8,411 nt of DNA from Chitinophaga pinensis (GTDB lineage Bacteria > Bacteroidota > Bacteroidia > AKYH767-A > OLB10). The DNA lies in assembly GCA_945872015.1 (NCBI GenBank), contig CAMBYJ010000066.1, forward strand, positions 1 through 8,411. The letters run 5' to 3'. This document shows positions 1 to 6,500 of this stretch, in pieces. Numbering within the stretch: position 1 is the stretch's first letter; every line of letters begins with the position of its first letter. A program made the translations under genes and the position numbers. The notes under the pieces were generated by a model. It was not told where the DNA came from, searched no databases, and worked only from the letters and a program-made list of their open reading frames with translations.

Positions 1-686
1 TTATCGAAAGCAAAAAATGCATTAGCTTCATTAAAATCTACTTTCACCTGCGTGTTTGTATTAGGCAAATTTGATTTTAGCAACCCAAGAGGCTTTTTAG
101 GAAGAATAAACGATACTTCTTTTGCTGAACGAATGTCTGAACGACGATATCTTACTAATCGATGAGCATCAGTAGCAACGAAAATAGAACCTTCTTTTCC
201 AAACTGACAAAACACCCCTGTCATTACAGGACGTAATTCATCATTACCCGTTGCAAACAAAGTTGTATTGATTGCGTCTGCTAATGTGTCACTTGGTATA
301 TCGATCGATTCAGGCTTGTCGATAGTTGGCAATTTTGGAAACTCATCACCATTAAAACCTGAAAGTTTATACTTACCTACGTTCGAGCTAACTTCTATCT
401 GAAAGTTATCCATATTGACTTTAAAAGTAAGTGGCACTTCGCTGAATGTCTTAAGCGTTTCTAATAAAAGTTTCGCAGGAATAGCAATCTTACCACTCTC
501 TTTAGATTCAACTTCAATGCTTGTACTCATTGTCGTTTCTAAATCAGATGCTGACGCTTTAAGCTCACCAGGATTTAATTCAAAAAGGAAATTTTCTAAG
601 ATTGGTAGAGGAGTGCTCGACTGTAATGCACCACTGATTGCCTGCAACTGCTTTAATAAGGTTGTAGAGGAAACAACAAATTTCAT
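1..686 (-). CDS. dnaN: DNA polymerase III beta subunit (sliding clamp), N-terminal 228 codons, cut by window edge
   Basis: The clamp encircles DNA and tethers the replicative polymerase; it acts as a cytoplasmic ring-shaped dimer. The visible part begins MKFVVSSTTLLKQLQ, as clamps do, and covers domain 1 (residues 1 to about 120) and most of domain 2. Recognisable clamp motifs are LPILENFLFEL (27-37), GDEFPKLP (113-120), ELRPVMTGVF (150-159) and ATDAHRLVRYRR (171-182). The usual length is about 370 residues, so the last third, including the C-terminal domain with the partner-binding pocket, lies beyond base 1. The ATG at 686-684 is chosen because the protein aligns with the family from its first residue. 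No Shine-Dalgarno is visible; the upstream stretch is A/T-rich, normal for Bacteroidota. It is in the same direction as the gld genes but has its own promoter candidate. Identification is firm from motifs. Confidence 0.97.
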   Translation of the reverse strand, partial: MKFVVSSTTLLKQLQAISGALQSSTPLPILENFLFELNPGELKASASDLETTMSTSIEVESKESGKIAIPAKLLLETLKTFSEVPLTFKVNMDNFQIEVSSNVGKYKLSGFNGDEFPKLPTIDKPESIDIPSDTLADAINTTLFATGNDELRPVMTGVFCQFGKEGSIFVATDAHRLVRYRRSDIRSAKEVSFILPKKPLGLLKSNLPNTNTQVKVDFNEANAFFAFD

Positions 687-717
687 ATTCTATTTTCTAT
701 TTTTTTTGATAACAACA

Positions 718-742
718 ATCAAATCACAAAATTCAATTTGAT
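718..742. repeat. AT-rich inverted repeat at the predicted dnaN transcription start
   Basis: ATCAAAT at 718-724 and ATTTGAT at 736-742 form a perfect 7-bp inverted repeat around an 11-nt spacer. If dnaN transcription starts near 742, as the -7 element suggests, the repeat would fold at the extreme 5' end of the mRNA, or as DNA it could be an operator over the start site. The stem is mostly A:U pairs, so the structure is weak and may be chance in AT-rich sequence. Confidence 0.3.
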
Positions 743-745
743 GAG

Positions 746-771
746 CAAATATAATTAAGGGGATTTTTCAA
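746..771 (-). promoter_or_regulatory. Candidate promoter for dnaN (Bacteroidota type)
   Basis: Read on the minus strand, TATATTTG (753-746) matches the Bacteroidota -7 consensus TAnnTTTG exactly. A TTG at 771-769 could be the -33 element, but the spacer is only 15 nt, shorter than the usual 17-23, so the upstream element is uncertain. Predicted start is near 742, giving a leader of roughly 55 nt before the dnaN ATG. This would let dnaN be expressed independently of the upstream gld genes. Confidence 0.5.
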
Positions 772-775
772 TCCC
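760..775 (-). terminator. GNRA-loop hairpin between the DUF4340 gene and dnaN, possible weak terminator
   Basis: On the minus strand GGGATT-GAAA-AATCCC forms a perfect 6-bp stem closed by a GAAA tetraloop, which is unusually stable for this AT-rich gap. It begins 55 nt after the stop of the DUF4340 gene. What follows is CTTAATTATATTTG, which is U-rich but not a clean U tract, so termination may be partial. The hairpin overlaps the candidate dnaN promoter: the putative -33 TTG includes the last bases of the loop and stem. It may therefore be a terminator, an mRNA 3'-end stabiliser or a regulatory site. Confidence 0.4.
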
Positions 776-830
776 ATTATTTCAAGCTTATGTTATCAAC
801 AATTCAGAGAAAATAAGATTTATCCTAAAA

Positions 831-1877
831 TCAATATCTGTTTTCGGGTGCGATAGAGGCCTTTCCTGGCATTAAAATCTCTGGTGTAATCATCACACGG
901 TCGAAGTGAAAATACTGGCAAATAAACCACTCGTCGCTGCCAGCAATACGAGTATAAAAACGATCCATATCGAACTGTAAAGGCTTGCCCGTGTTTTCGT
1001 CAAACTGATTGCGGGAAGAGGAAGTTACCGGCTTACGGTATAGAGTAATAGTTTTAGTATAATTTCGATCATCGGTAACCGATACACTAGCAAAAGGTGG
1101 AGTTTTAAGAATTGAATCTGCCTCTACCTTTCCTAGTCGATTATCAATTCGCTCAAAATTAGTATTGCTAAATACATCCAGATATTTCCTCATTTTTACA
1201 ACATCGTAAGGAACCTGTTTAACTGAAGGCTGGGTATATGCTAATGTGTATGTTGAATCTGCATTTCGTGCAATAGAAAAACTACGATCCAACTTTGTTG
1301 AATTGACAATATTAATTCCCACAATTGTACGCGGATCGATATGAAATACATAACGCTCTCGCCATTCATTTTCATTAGTCAAATAACGAGTACTCAAAAA
1401 ACCATTAAATCCAGGGATATGCATGATATAAGGAACAGTCGATTTTTCGATGTACATGAACGTTCCGAGATTATCCATAGTTGGATGTCCTACATAATAG
1501 GTCTTTACCAGATTTCCTTTTTGATAAATTTCAATCTTAACCGATTTAGAAGCCATTAGCTTCATCGTGTTATTATAAAGATTTTTCCCTACGGGGCTTT
1601 TTACTTCGAGTGAGTTAATAGTAGTCAAAAGGTTATCAATGGACTCCTGACGAGCGTTGTACTTATTATTCACCATCCATTTGCCAGCAGAAACACGGGT
1701 TAATAACGATTTGTTTCCATCTCTGTCAACAAGAAATAATTTATCAATTGAAGCTGTATCACTCACTGCAAAATCACGCAAATCGCCAACAATTGTTGAT
1801 GATTTTTTAGAATATAATGCATAAATCGCTATTCCTGCCACCAACATAAAAACGCCCACCAAAAGTTTATTTTTCAT
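831..1877 (-). CDS. DUF4340 domain membrane-anchored protein, probable Gld ABC transporter partner
   Basis: The protein is 348 residues if started at the ATG at 1877-1875. A longer reading from 1946 adds 23 residues but overlaps the end of gldG by 56 nt. The shorter start is preferred because it puts MKNKLL directly before a hydrophobic segment (about residues 5-22) followed by lysines, a typical inner-membrane anchor with the rest outside the cytoplasm, and leaves a 13-nt gap to gldG. The segment DRDGNKSLLTRVSAGKW, followed by NKYNARQESIDNLL, fits the DUF4340 pattern of short repeated beta units. No catalytic motif is seen. DUF4340 genes commonly sit beside GldG-type ABC components (family knowledge); the operon position here suggests an accessory subunit on the periplasmic face (inference). 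Biochemical function is unknown. Confidence 0.8.
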   Translation of the reverse strand: MKNKLLVGVFMLVAGIAIYALYSKKSSTIVGDLRDFAVSDTASIDKLFLVDRDGNKSLLTRVSAGKWMVNNKYNARQESIDNLLTTINSLEVKSPVGKNLYNNTMKLMASKSVKIEIYQKGNLVKTYYVGHPTMDNLGTFMYIEKSTVPYIMHIPGFNGFLSTRYLTNENEWRERYVFHIDPRTIVGINIVNSTKLDRSFSIARNADSTYTLAYTQPSVKQVPYDVVKMRKYLDVFSNTNFERIDNRLGKVEADSILKTPPFASVSVTDDRNYTKTITLYRKPVTSSSRNQFDENTGKPLQFDMDRFYTRIAGSDEWFICQYFHFDRVMITPEILMPGKASIAPENRY

Positions 1878-1890
1878 AGTATTCGCTAGC

Positions 1891-3594
1891 TTACTTGTTG
1901 TATTTTCTTTTACGATTATAGGTCTTAAAAACTCCAAATAAAACAATCAACAAAACTGGAGCCCCTGCATTCACAACCTTCATTACCTGATTATCTTTTT
2001 CAATCACATTCGGGTCAATCAAGCGCAACTTGAATACTTTATTCCTTACTTGCATCAGATTCGAATCATCGCATAAATAATCAATGCAATTCTGAATAAA
2101 TGATTTGTTCCCAAAAGTATTTCTTGTAAATCGGTCATACCCCAACGGCATTGGATTTCCTTTCATGGTGTCATTGGCAATAATATCTCCATCGCTAATT
2201 ACAATCATTTGATTTGAGACACTCGATTCTTTAAATGCGATCTCTTCGCTGTTAATTATTTCCTTTGATGCTATTCTGTTTTTAAATGCTGAAGTAAACT
2301 TGCCTTCAAGCAAAACAGCAACTGGTAAATCACGAGCAGGAAACATTTTAGGATCTGGTTTAAATTCCATGATACCTAAGCTAACACGTGCGGGCGCCGT
2401 TGATAGTTTACTGTAACGAGAGGATGCCAATAATACTGTCGACTTAACATCACTCGCTCCAAGTAAATCGATAGAGCTCGTAAATTGTCCTCTAATTGAA
2501 TTTAGATTGTTAACAATAGGATGCGTTGACATTGGAGTAAATACTGGAAAAAAGTACCATGGCTTCAATTCTTGCTTGGGCTGATTTCCAATATAACCTG
2601 TAACAACCGGAATCATAGAACAGCTTAAATCCTGAATTAAATCATAGTTAATTCTTGCACCATAACGAAACAACATATCATCGAGGTTAAGGTCGCGCGC
2701 CAATGCCATCGTGTTACCTGTACTTTTGATACTATCCATCGTAACCTGCATCGGATCAACCAGCCAGATTACTTTACCTCCGTTCATCACAAACTGATCG
2801 ATGATAAACTTGTCTTTATTGCTGAATGAAGAATCAGGCTTAGCAATCACAATCGCCTTAAAATCACGAAGGATACCTAACGTACCGTCTATACGCAAAC
2901 GCTTTACATCATAAGAGGTTTGAAGCGTTTTTAAAATATCAGCAGTTTGCAATTCTTCTAGCTCACCGTGTCCGTAAACAAATCCTACAAGCGGGCGCAG
3001 CGGATTGGTTACTTTACGAATGGCATTACACAATTCATATTCGATATTCTGAATCGAATTATTTAGCATTACCTCTGGAGGAGCGCCTAGCTGATCTTTC
3101 AACAACTGAACTCCTAATTCCTGATTGGAATAAGTAACTAATGCACCTGGCCAGATATACTTTCTATTCAGACCTTCTTTTGTTCTTTCTTCAAGTGTTG
3201 AAGGTTGTATTCCTTTTTGATAAAGCTGAGCAAATAATTTATTCCTTTCTTTTTCGTCGGAATTCGCCGATGGGTCAATAAACTCATATTCGAGTTTACC
3301 ATTCGAATAAGCCCGTAGCTCATCTAACATTTCTTGCGTTGAATTTCGTAAACGCATAAAACCAGGCGCAAAATCGCCTTCGAGATATACTTTTACAAAC
3401 ACAACATCTTTTAAATTACCTACCAGCTGCTTACTTTCTTTTGAAAGCGTAAATCGCTTATCTGATGTCAAATCGAGCCTTAAAAACCAAAAAGAAGAAA
3501 TGACATTCAAAAAAACGATGATAGCCAAAAGCATCATGAGATTCATGATGGCCTGGCGGCGGACATTTATTTTTTTAGTGCTATTGACTACCAT
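1891..3594 (-). CDS. gldG: Gliding-motility-associated ABC transporter auxiliary protein GldG
   Basis: This 567-residue protein has a basic N-terminus, a membrane segment at about 17-37, a long extracytoplasmic region, a second membrane segment at about 538-556 and a lysine/arginine-rich tail ending RKRKYNK. That two-anchor plan is typical of GldG. After the first anchor comes RLDLTSDKRFTLS (39-51), a hallmark of the family, and VYGHGELEEL around 206-215 lies in the ABC_transp_aux-type domain. In Flavobacterium johnsoniae GldG works with permease GldF and ATPase GldA and is needed for gliding; the transported substrate is unknown. Orthologues also occur in species not known to glide, so motility cannot be claimed from this gene alone. 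Its ATG overlaps the end of gldF by 7 nt (ATGGTAG), implying translational coupling. The ATPase gene is not in the window. Confidence 0.94.
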   Translation of the reverse strand: MVVNSTKKINVRRQAIMNLMMLLAIIVFLNVISSFWFLRLDLTSDKRFTLSKESKQLVGNLKDVVFVKVYLEGDFAPGFMRLRNSTQEMLDELRAYSNGKLEYEFIDPSANSDEKERNKLFAQLYQKGIQPSTLEERTKEGLNRKYIWPGALVTYSNQELGVQLLKDQLGAPPEVMLNNSIQNIEYELCNAIRKVTNPLRPLVGFVYGHGELEELQTADILKTLQTSYDVKRLRIDGTLGILRDFKAIVIAKPDSSFSNKDKFIIDQFVMNGGKVIWLVDPMQVTMDSIKSTGNTMALARDLNLDDMLFRYGARINYDLIQDLSCSMIPVVTGYIGNQPKQELKPWYFFPVFTPMSTHPIVNNLNSIRGQFTSSIDLLGASDVKSTVLLASSRYSKLSTAPARVSLGIMEFKPDPKMFPARDLPVAVLLEGKFTSAFKNRIASKEIINSEEIAFKESSVSNQMIVISDGDIIANDTMKGNPMPLGYDRFTRNTFGNKSFIQNCIDYLCDDSNLMQVRNKVFKLRLIDPNVIEKDNQVMKVVNAGAPVLLIVLFGVFKTYNRKRKYNK

Positions 3595-4319
3595 TTCCTA
3601 CTCTCAATTACAGTACGGGTTGAAAAAAGAAAAATAAAAATCAAACTAAAAAAGTAAATCAAATCACGGGTATCAACCACCCCCCTACTCATGCTTACAT
3701 AATGCGCGTGAACCCCGAGGTTAAATAGGACATTACTTAAATATGGAATTTCACTTAGTGTCGATGCCAGTTCAAATCCTGTATAACACAACAAGCATAA
3801 AAAGAAAGCAATGATAAAAGATACCACCTGATTATCTGAAATTGCCGATGCAAATAATCCAATTGCAACAAAGCCTGCTCCCAATAATAAAAGTCCAATA
3901 TAAGAACCAATAATTGAACCTGTATCGATGTTTCCTACTGGAAAACTAATTGAATAAATGGTGAAACAATAGATGATCGTTGGCAATAATGATATAATAA
4001 CAAGAATTACTCCCGAAAGATATTTCGCCATCACCACTTGCATTTCGGTTAAAGGTCTTGTTAGCAACAACTCTATCGTACCCGTTTTTTTCTCTTCCGA
4101 AAACAAGCGCATGGTCACTGCGGGTACCAACAGCATATAAACCCAAGGAGTTATGGAAAATAGTGAGTCGATATTAGCATAACCGCTATCAATTACATTT
4201 AGCTCTCCTGGAAAAATCCACATAAACAAACCAATAGTCAATAAAAACACTGCAATTACAATGTAACCAATCAGTGAATTCAAGAAACTGTTTATCTCTT
4301 TTAATAGTAGCGCAAACAT
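3588..4319 (-). CDS. gldF: Gliding-motility-associated ABC transporter permease GldF
   Basis: A 243-residue inner-membrane ABC-2 type permease with about six hydrophobic segments, near residues 17-36, 56-70, 100-121, 137-158, 165-185 and 219-237. After the second comes the cytoplasmic coupling segment FSEEKKTGTIELLLTRPLT (73-91), whose EKxxGTxExLLxxP pattern is characteristic of permeases that dock an ABC ATPase. The length matches GldF proteins. The N-terminus, with KEINSFLNSLIGYIVIAVF early on, aligns with the usual GldF start, supporting the ATG at 4319-4317. It is the first gene of a gldF-gldG-DUF4340 unit and partners with GldG. A consensus promoter lies immediately upstream, predicting a leader of only a few nucleotides. 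The cognate ATPase is presumably encoded elsewhere. Confidence 0.94.
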   Translation of the reverse strand: MFALLLKEINSFLNSLIGYIVIAVFLLTIGLFMWIFPGELNVIDSGYANIDSLFSITPWVYMLLVPAVTMRLFSEEKKTGTIELLLTRPLTEMQVVMAKYLSGVILVIISLLPTIIYCFTIYSISFPVGNIDTGSIIGSYIGLLLLGAGFVAIGLFASAISDNQVVSFIIAFFLCLLCYTGFELASTLSEIPYLSNVLFNLGVHAHYVSMSRGVVDTRDLIYFFSLIFIFLFSTRTVIESRKW

Positions 4320-4326
4320 AGGATGG

Positions 4327-4354
4327 CAAAGTTAATCGAATGCAATTAACTCAA
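4327..4354 (-). promoter_or_regulatory. Strong candidate promoter for gldF-gldG-DUF4340
   Basis: On the minus strand a TTG (-33 element, 4354-4352) is followed after exactly 17 nt by TAACTTTG (4334-4327), a perfect match to the Bacteroidota -7 consensus TAnnTTTG. The predicted transcription start is near 4322-4323, three or four bases before the gldF ATG at 4319, so the transcript would be nearly leaderless. It is divergent from the glycosyltransferase gene. Confidence 0.65.
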
Positions 4355-4366
4355 TTAAAAAAAATC

Positions 4367-4394
4367 TTGTTTTTTGATATTTTTTCAACCTTTG
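4367..4394 (+). promoter_or_regulatory. Candidate promoter for the polysaccharide genes, upstream of the glycosyltransferase
   Basis: A TTG at 4367-4369 is followed after 17 nt by AACCTTTG at 4387-4394, which differs from TAnnTTTG only at the first base. The start would fall near 4398-4400, leaving a leader of about 55 nt before the ATG at 4454. The leader carries an A-tract with ATCAAAAAA (4411-4419) that is the inverse of TTTTTTGAT (4370-4378). The fit is good but such AT-rich sequence yields chance matches. Confidence 0.4.
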
Positions 4395-4453
4395 GGATTT
4401 TCTTTCCGCAATCAAAAAAAATCAATAGGTTCGTAGCTTAAATTTACCATTGC

Positions 4454-5647
4454 ATGCCAAGAGTTTTACAGATAATAAACAGATTAAATTTAGGTGGCCC
4501 CACCTTTATAGCTGGTTATTTAACTGCTTATCTTGGTGAAGGATACGAAACAATGTTGTTGGCTGGGCAAAAAGACGACAGCGAAGAGAGCTCCGAGTTT
4601 ATTGTACGAAATATGGGCATCACCCCTCGATATATCAATAATATGAGAAGGGAAATCAACTGGAAAGATGATCGTATAGCTTACAAAGAAATTGATGCTA
4701 TTATTAAAGAATTTAAACCTGATATTGTGCACACACATGCAGCTAAGGCGGGTACACTAGGACGATTAGCAGCCATCAACAATAATGTTCCTGTAATTTT
4801 ACACACCTTTCATGGCCATGTTTTCGAAGGGTATTTTGGGAAGTTAAAAACGGCTGTTTTTTTAAATATTGAACGCTATTTAGCTTGGAGATCGAGCGGT
4901 ATTATTGCAATTAGTAAAGTTCAAAAGGAAGAATTATCTCAGAAATTCAAAGTAGCATCTGAGAAAAAATCATTTGTCATTCCTTTGGGCATCGACCTAG
5001 AAAAGTTTCAAATCAATCAGAAAGAAAAAAGAACTGATTTTAGAGAGCAATATCACCTAAGTAACGATACCATTGCAGTGGGAATCATTGGCAGAATTGT
5101 TCCGATAAAAAACCATCAATTGTTTTTAGACTGCTGGAAAGAAATACTAAGCAAAACCACAAAAAAAGTCCATGCTTTTATCATTGGCGATGGTGAGGAC
5201 CGAGAAGTAATTTTTGAATACTGCAGGAAATTAAATTTAACCTACAACTTGGGTTCTGACTATAACCAGGAAAACACAATAACATTTACATCTTGGATCA
5301 TTGATATTGACAAACCTGTTGCAGGATTAGATATAATTGCACTTACCTCAAATAATGAAGGAACACCAGTTAGCCTTATTGAAGCACAAGCCGCAGGAAA
5401 GGCTGTCGTGAGTACCAATGTTGGCGGTATTAGAGATATAGTAATTGAGGGCGAAACTGCATTATTATCCCCAAAGGAAGACAGAGAGCTGTTTTCAAAA
5501 AACCTACTTGAATTGATTGAAAACGAAAGCATAAGGAATAAAATGGCCACCTCAAGTCCATCCTTTGCAGAGGCCTCTTTTGGTTACATGAAAATGGTCG
5601 AAAATCATAGACAACTTTACAGCAGATTACTCAGCGAAAAGAGATAA
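4454..5647 (+). CDS. Family GT4 glycosyltransferase (GT-B fold), polysaccharide biosynthesis
   Basis: A 397-residue retaining glycosyltransferase of the GT-B type. The N-terminal acceptor half has the glycine loop LNLGGP (11-16), the segment HTHAAKAGTLGRLAA (93-107) and HTFHGHVFEGYF (117-128), where the histidines are conserved in enzymes acting on lipid-linked sugars such as PglA/CapM-like proteins. The C-terminal nucleotide-sugar half has GRIVPIKN with R214 and K219, expected to contact the donor phosphates, and the EX7E motif E302...E310 followed by AQAAGKAVVSTNVGG. No membrane segment is evident, so it probably acts at the cytoplasmic membrane face on an undecaprenyl-linked intermediate (inference); donor sugar and linkage cannot be read from sequence. 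It begins the rightward exopolysaccharide block, 66 nt before the wza-like gene. The ATG at 4454 fits the family N-terminus (VLQIINRLN strand). Confidence 0.92.
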   Translation: MPRVLQIINRLNLGGPTFIAGYLTAYLGEGYETMLLAGQKDDSEESSEFIVRNMGITPRYINNMRREINWKDDRIAYKEIDAIIKEFKPDIVHTHAAKAGTLGRLAAINNNVPVILHTFHGHVFEGYFGKLKTAVFLNIERYLAWRSSGIIAISKVQKEELSQKFKVASEKKSFVIPLGIDLEKFQINQKEKRTDFREQYHLSNDTIAVGIIGRIVPIKNHQLFLDCWKEILSKTTKKVHAFIIGDGEDREVIFEYCRKLNLTYNLGSDYNQENTITFTSWIIDIDKPVAGLDIIALTSNNEGTPVSLIEAQAAGKAVVSTNVGGIRDIVIEGETALLSPKEDRELFSKNLLELIENESIRNKMATSSPSFAEASFGYMKMVENHRQLYSRLLSEKR

Positions 5648-5680
5648 GTCTTATAGGACACACAAAGAACATTTTTTCAT

Positions 5681-5688
5681 TACATTTG
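5681..5688 (+). promoter_or_regulatory. Candidate -7 promoter element ahead of the wza-like gene
   Basis: TACATTTG matches the Bacteroidota TAnnTTTG consensus exactly and would start transcription near 5692, about 22 nt before the ATG at 5714. No TTG is found 17-23 nt upstream, so the promoter is incomplete and the gene may simply be read through from the glycosyltransferase. Confidence 0.35.
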
Positions 5689-5713
5689 CTTCTCTAATTT
5701 CAATAGCTATTTT

Positions 5714-6478
5714 ATGAAAAAACTAGTCATGTTGTTGTTGCTTACTGTTACCCTTTCATCTTGCAACATCAACCCTAGCGTAATGTTCAAAGTTCCATCT
5801 AATTACGAATATGATGTTGACCAAACAATCGGAAACGTTGAGTATCGTGTTTCGCCGAATGACATTGTAAGCATGAGTGTGTATACAAATGATGGATTCA
5901 AACTAATTGACATTACAACATCTGCCGAGTCTGTAACATCAAGACTAAACAACATGAATAACAACACGAATATTCAGTTTTTAGTAGAGCCAGATGGAAT
6001 GATTAAACTTCCAATTATTGGTAAAATCAAAATAGCAGGCATGACAATCCGTGAAGCGGAGAAATCGCTAGAAGCACAATACGCTAATTTTTATAATAAG
6101 CCATTTGTAGTAGTTAGAGTAGTGAATAGAAGAGTTACTATTTTTCCAGGAACTGGCGGATCAGGCAGAGTGGTAAATCTTGATAATGAAAGTACAACAG
6201 TTATTGAAGCGCTAGCTTTAGCGGGAGGTATTACCAATACTGGTAAAGCGAAAAAGATAAAATTAATTCGTGGAGACTTAAGAAATCCGAAAGTTATCCT
6301 AATCGACCTTTCTACATTAGAAGGTGTAAAGCAAGGCAATTTGTTATTGCAAGCTAACGATATAATTTATGTAGAACCTGTACCTCGTGTTTCTCAGGAA
6401 GTATTAATACAAATTACTCCAATTGTAGGAATTATTACAAGCTTCGCCTTGATTTATAATATTATTATAGGATTTTAA
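5714..6478 (+). CDS. Wza-like outer-membrane polysaccharide export lipoprotein
   Basis: A 254-residue export protein of the OPX/Wza family. It has a lipoprotein signal peptide (MKKLVMLLLL...) ending in the lipobox LSSC with lipidated Cys17; residue +2 is Asn and no acidic surface-export signal follows, consistent with the periplasmic side of the outer membrane (inference). The Poly_export domain covers about 44-136 (YRVSPNDIVSMSVY, then VEPDGMIKLPIIGKI at 91-105). One SLBB-type domain covers about 140-222, including FPGTGG and VIEALALAGGI. A hydrophobic segment at about 230-252 ends the protein, as expected for the helix that forms the outer-membrane pore in Wza. It is shorter than E. coli Wza, having fewer SLBB repeats, which is usual in Bacteroidota. 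The wzc-like gene follows after 22 nt, and the two are expected to form one trans-envelope export channel. Confidence 0.93.
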   Translation: MKKLVMLLLLTVTLSSCNINPSVMFKVPSNYEYDVDQTIGNVEYRVSPNDIVSMSVYTNDGFKLIDITTSAESVTSRLNNMNNNTNIQFLVEPDGMIKLPIIGKIKIAGMTIREAEKSLEAQYANFYNKPFVVVRVVNRRVTIFPGTGGSGRVVNLDNESTTVIEALALAGGITNTGKAKKIKLIRGDLRNPKVILIDLSTLEGVKQGNLLLQANDIIYVEPVPRVSQEVLIQITPIVGIITSFALIYNIIIGF

Positions 6479-6500
6479 TCTGAAACTTTAAAAGCTTACT

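Noticed and set aside
595..602. Residues of the wzc-like protein: P-loop beginning with Thr595 instead of Gly/Ala, considered as a lost active site (residue numbers, not bases)
   Set aside because: The SGEGKT core and the Walker A' DxDxR are intact, and BY-kinase P-loops vary at this position, so an active kinase remains the best reading.
415..741. Plus-strand 108-codon open frame
   Set aside because: It is antisense to dnaN over most of its length, has no recognisable domain, and dnaN is certain from its motifs.
1341..1559. Plus-strand 72-codon open frame
   Set aside because: It lies wholly antisense inside the DUF4340 gene and shows no protein-like features.
3946..4146. Minus-strand 66-codon open frame
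   Set aside because: It is an alternative frame inside gldF, whose permease motifs fix the real frame.
4439..4446. TAAATTTA, one base from the -7 consensus, just before the glycosyltransferase ATG
   Set aside because: It has no TTG at the right distance and would start transcription at or beyond the ATG at 4454.
4520..4738. Minus-strand 72-codon open frame
   Set aside because: Antisense shadow of the GT4 glycosyltransferase.
5260..5550. Minus-strand 96-codon open frame
   Set aside because: Antisense shadow over the EX7E region of the glycosyltransferase; its hydrophobic, serine-rich look is a by-product of reading that sequence backwards.
5644..5654. ATAAGTCTTAT palindrome at the glycosyltransferase stop codon, considered as a terminator
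   Set aside because: A one-base centre cannot form an RNA hairpin loop and no T tract directly follows; it could only be a chance dyad.
6091..6339. Minus-strand 82-codon open frame
   Set aside because: Antisense shadow of the SLBB region of the wza-like gene.
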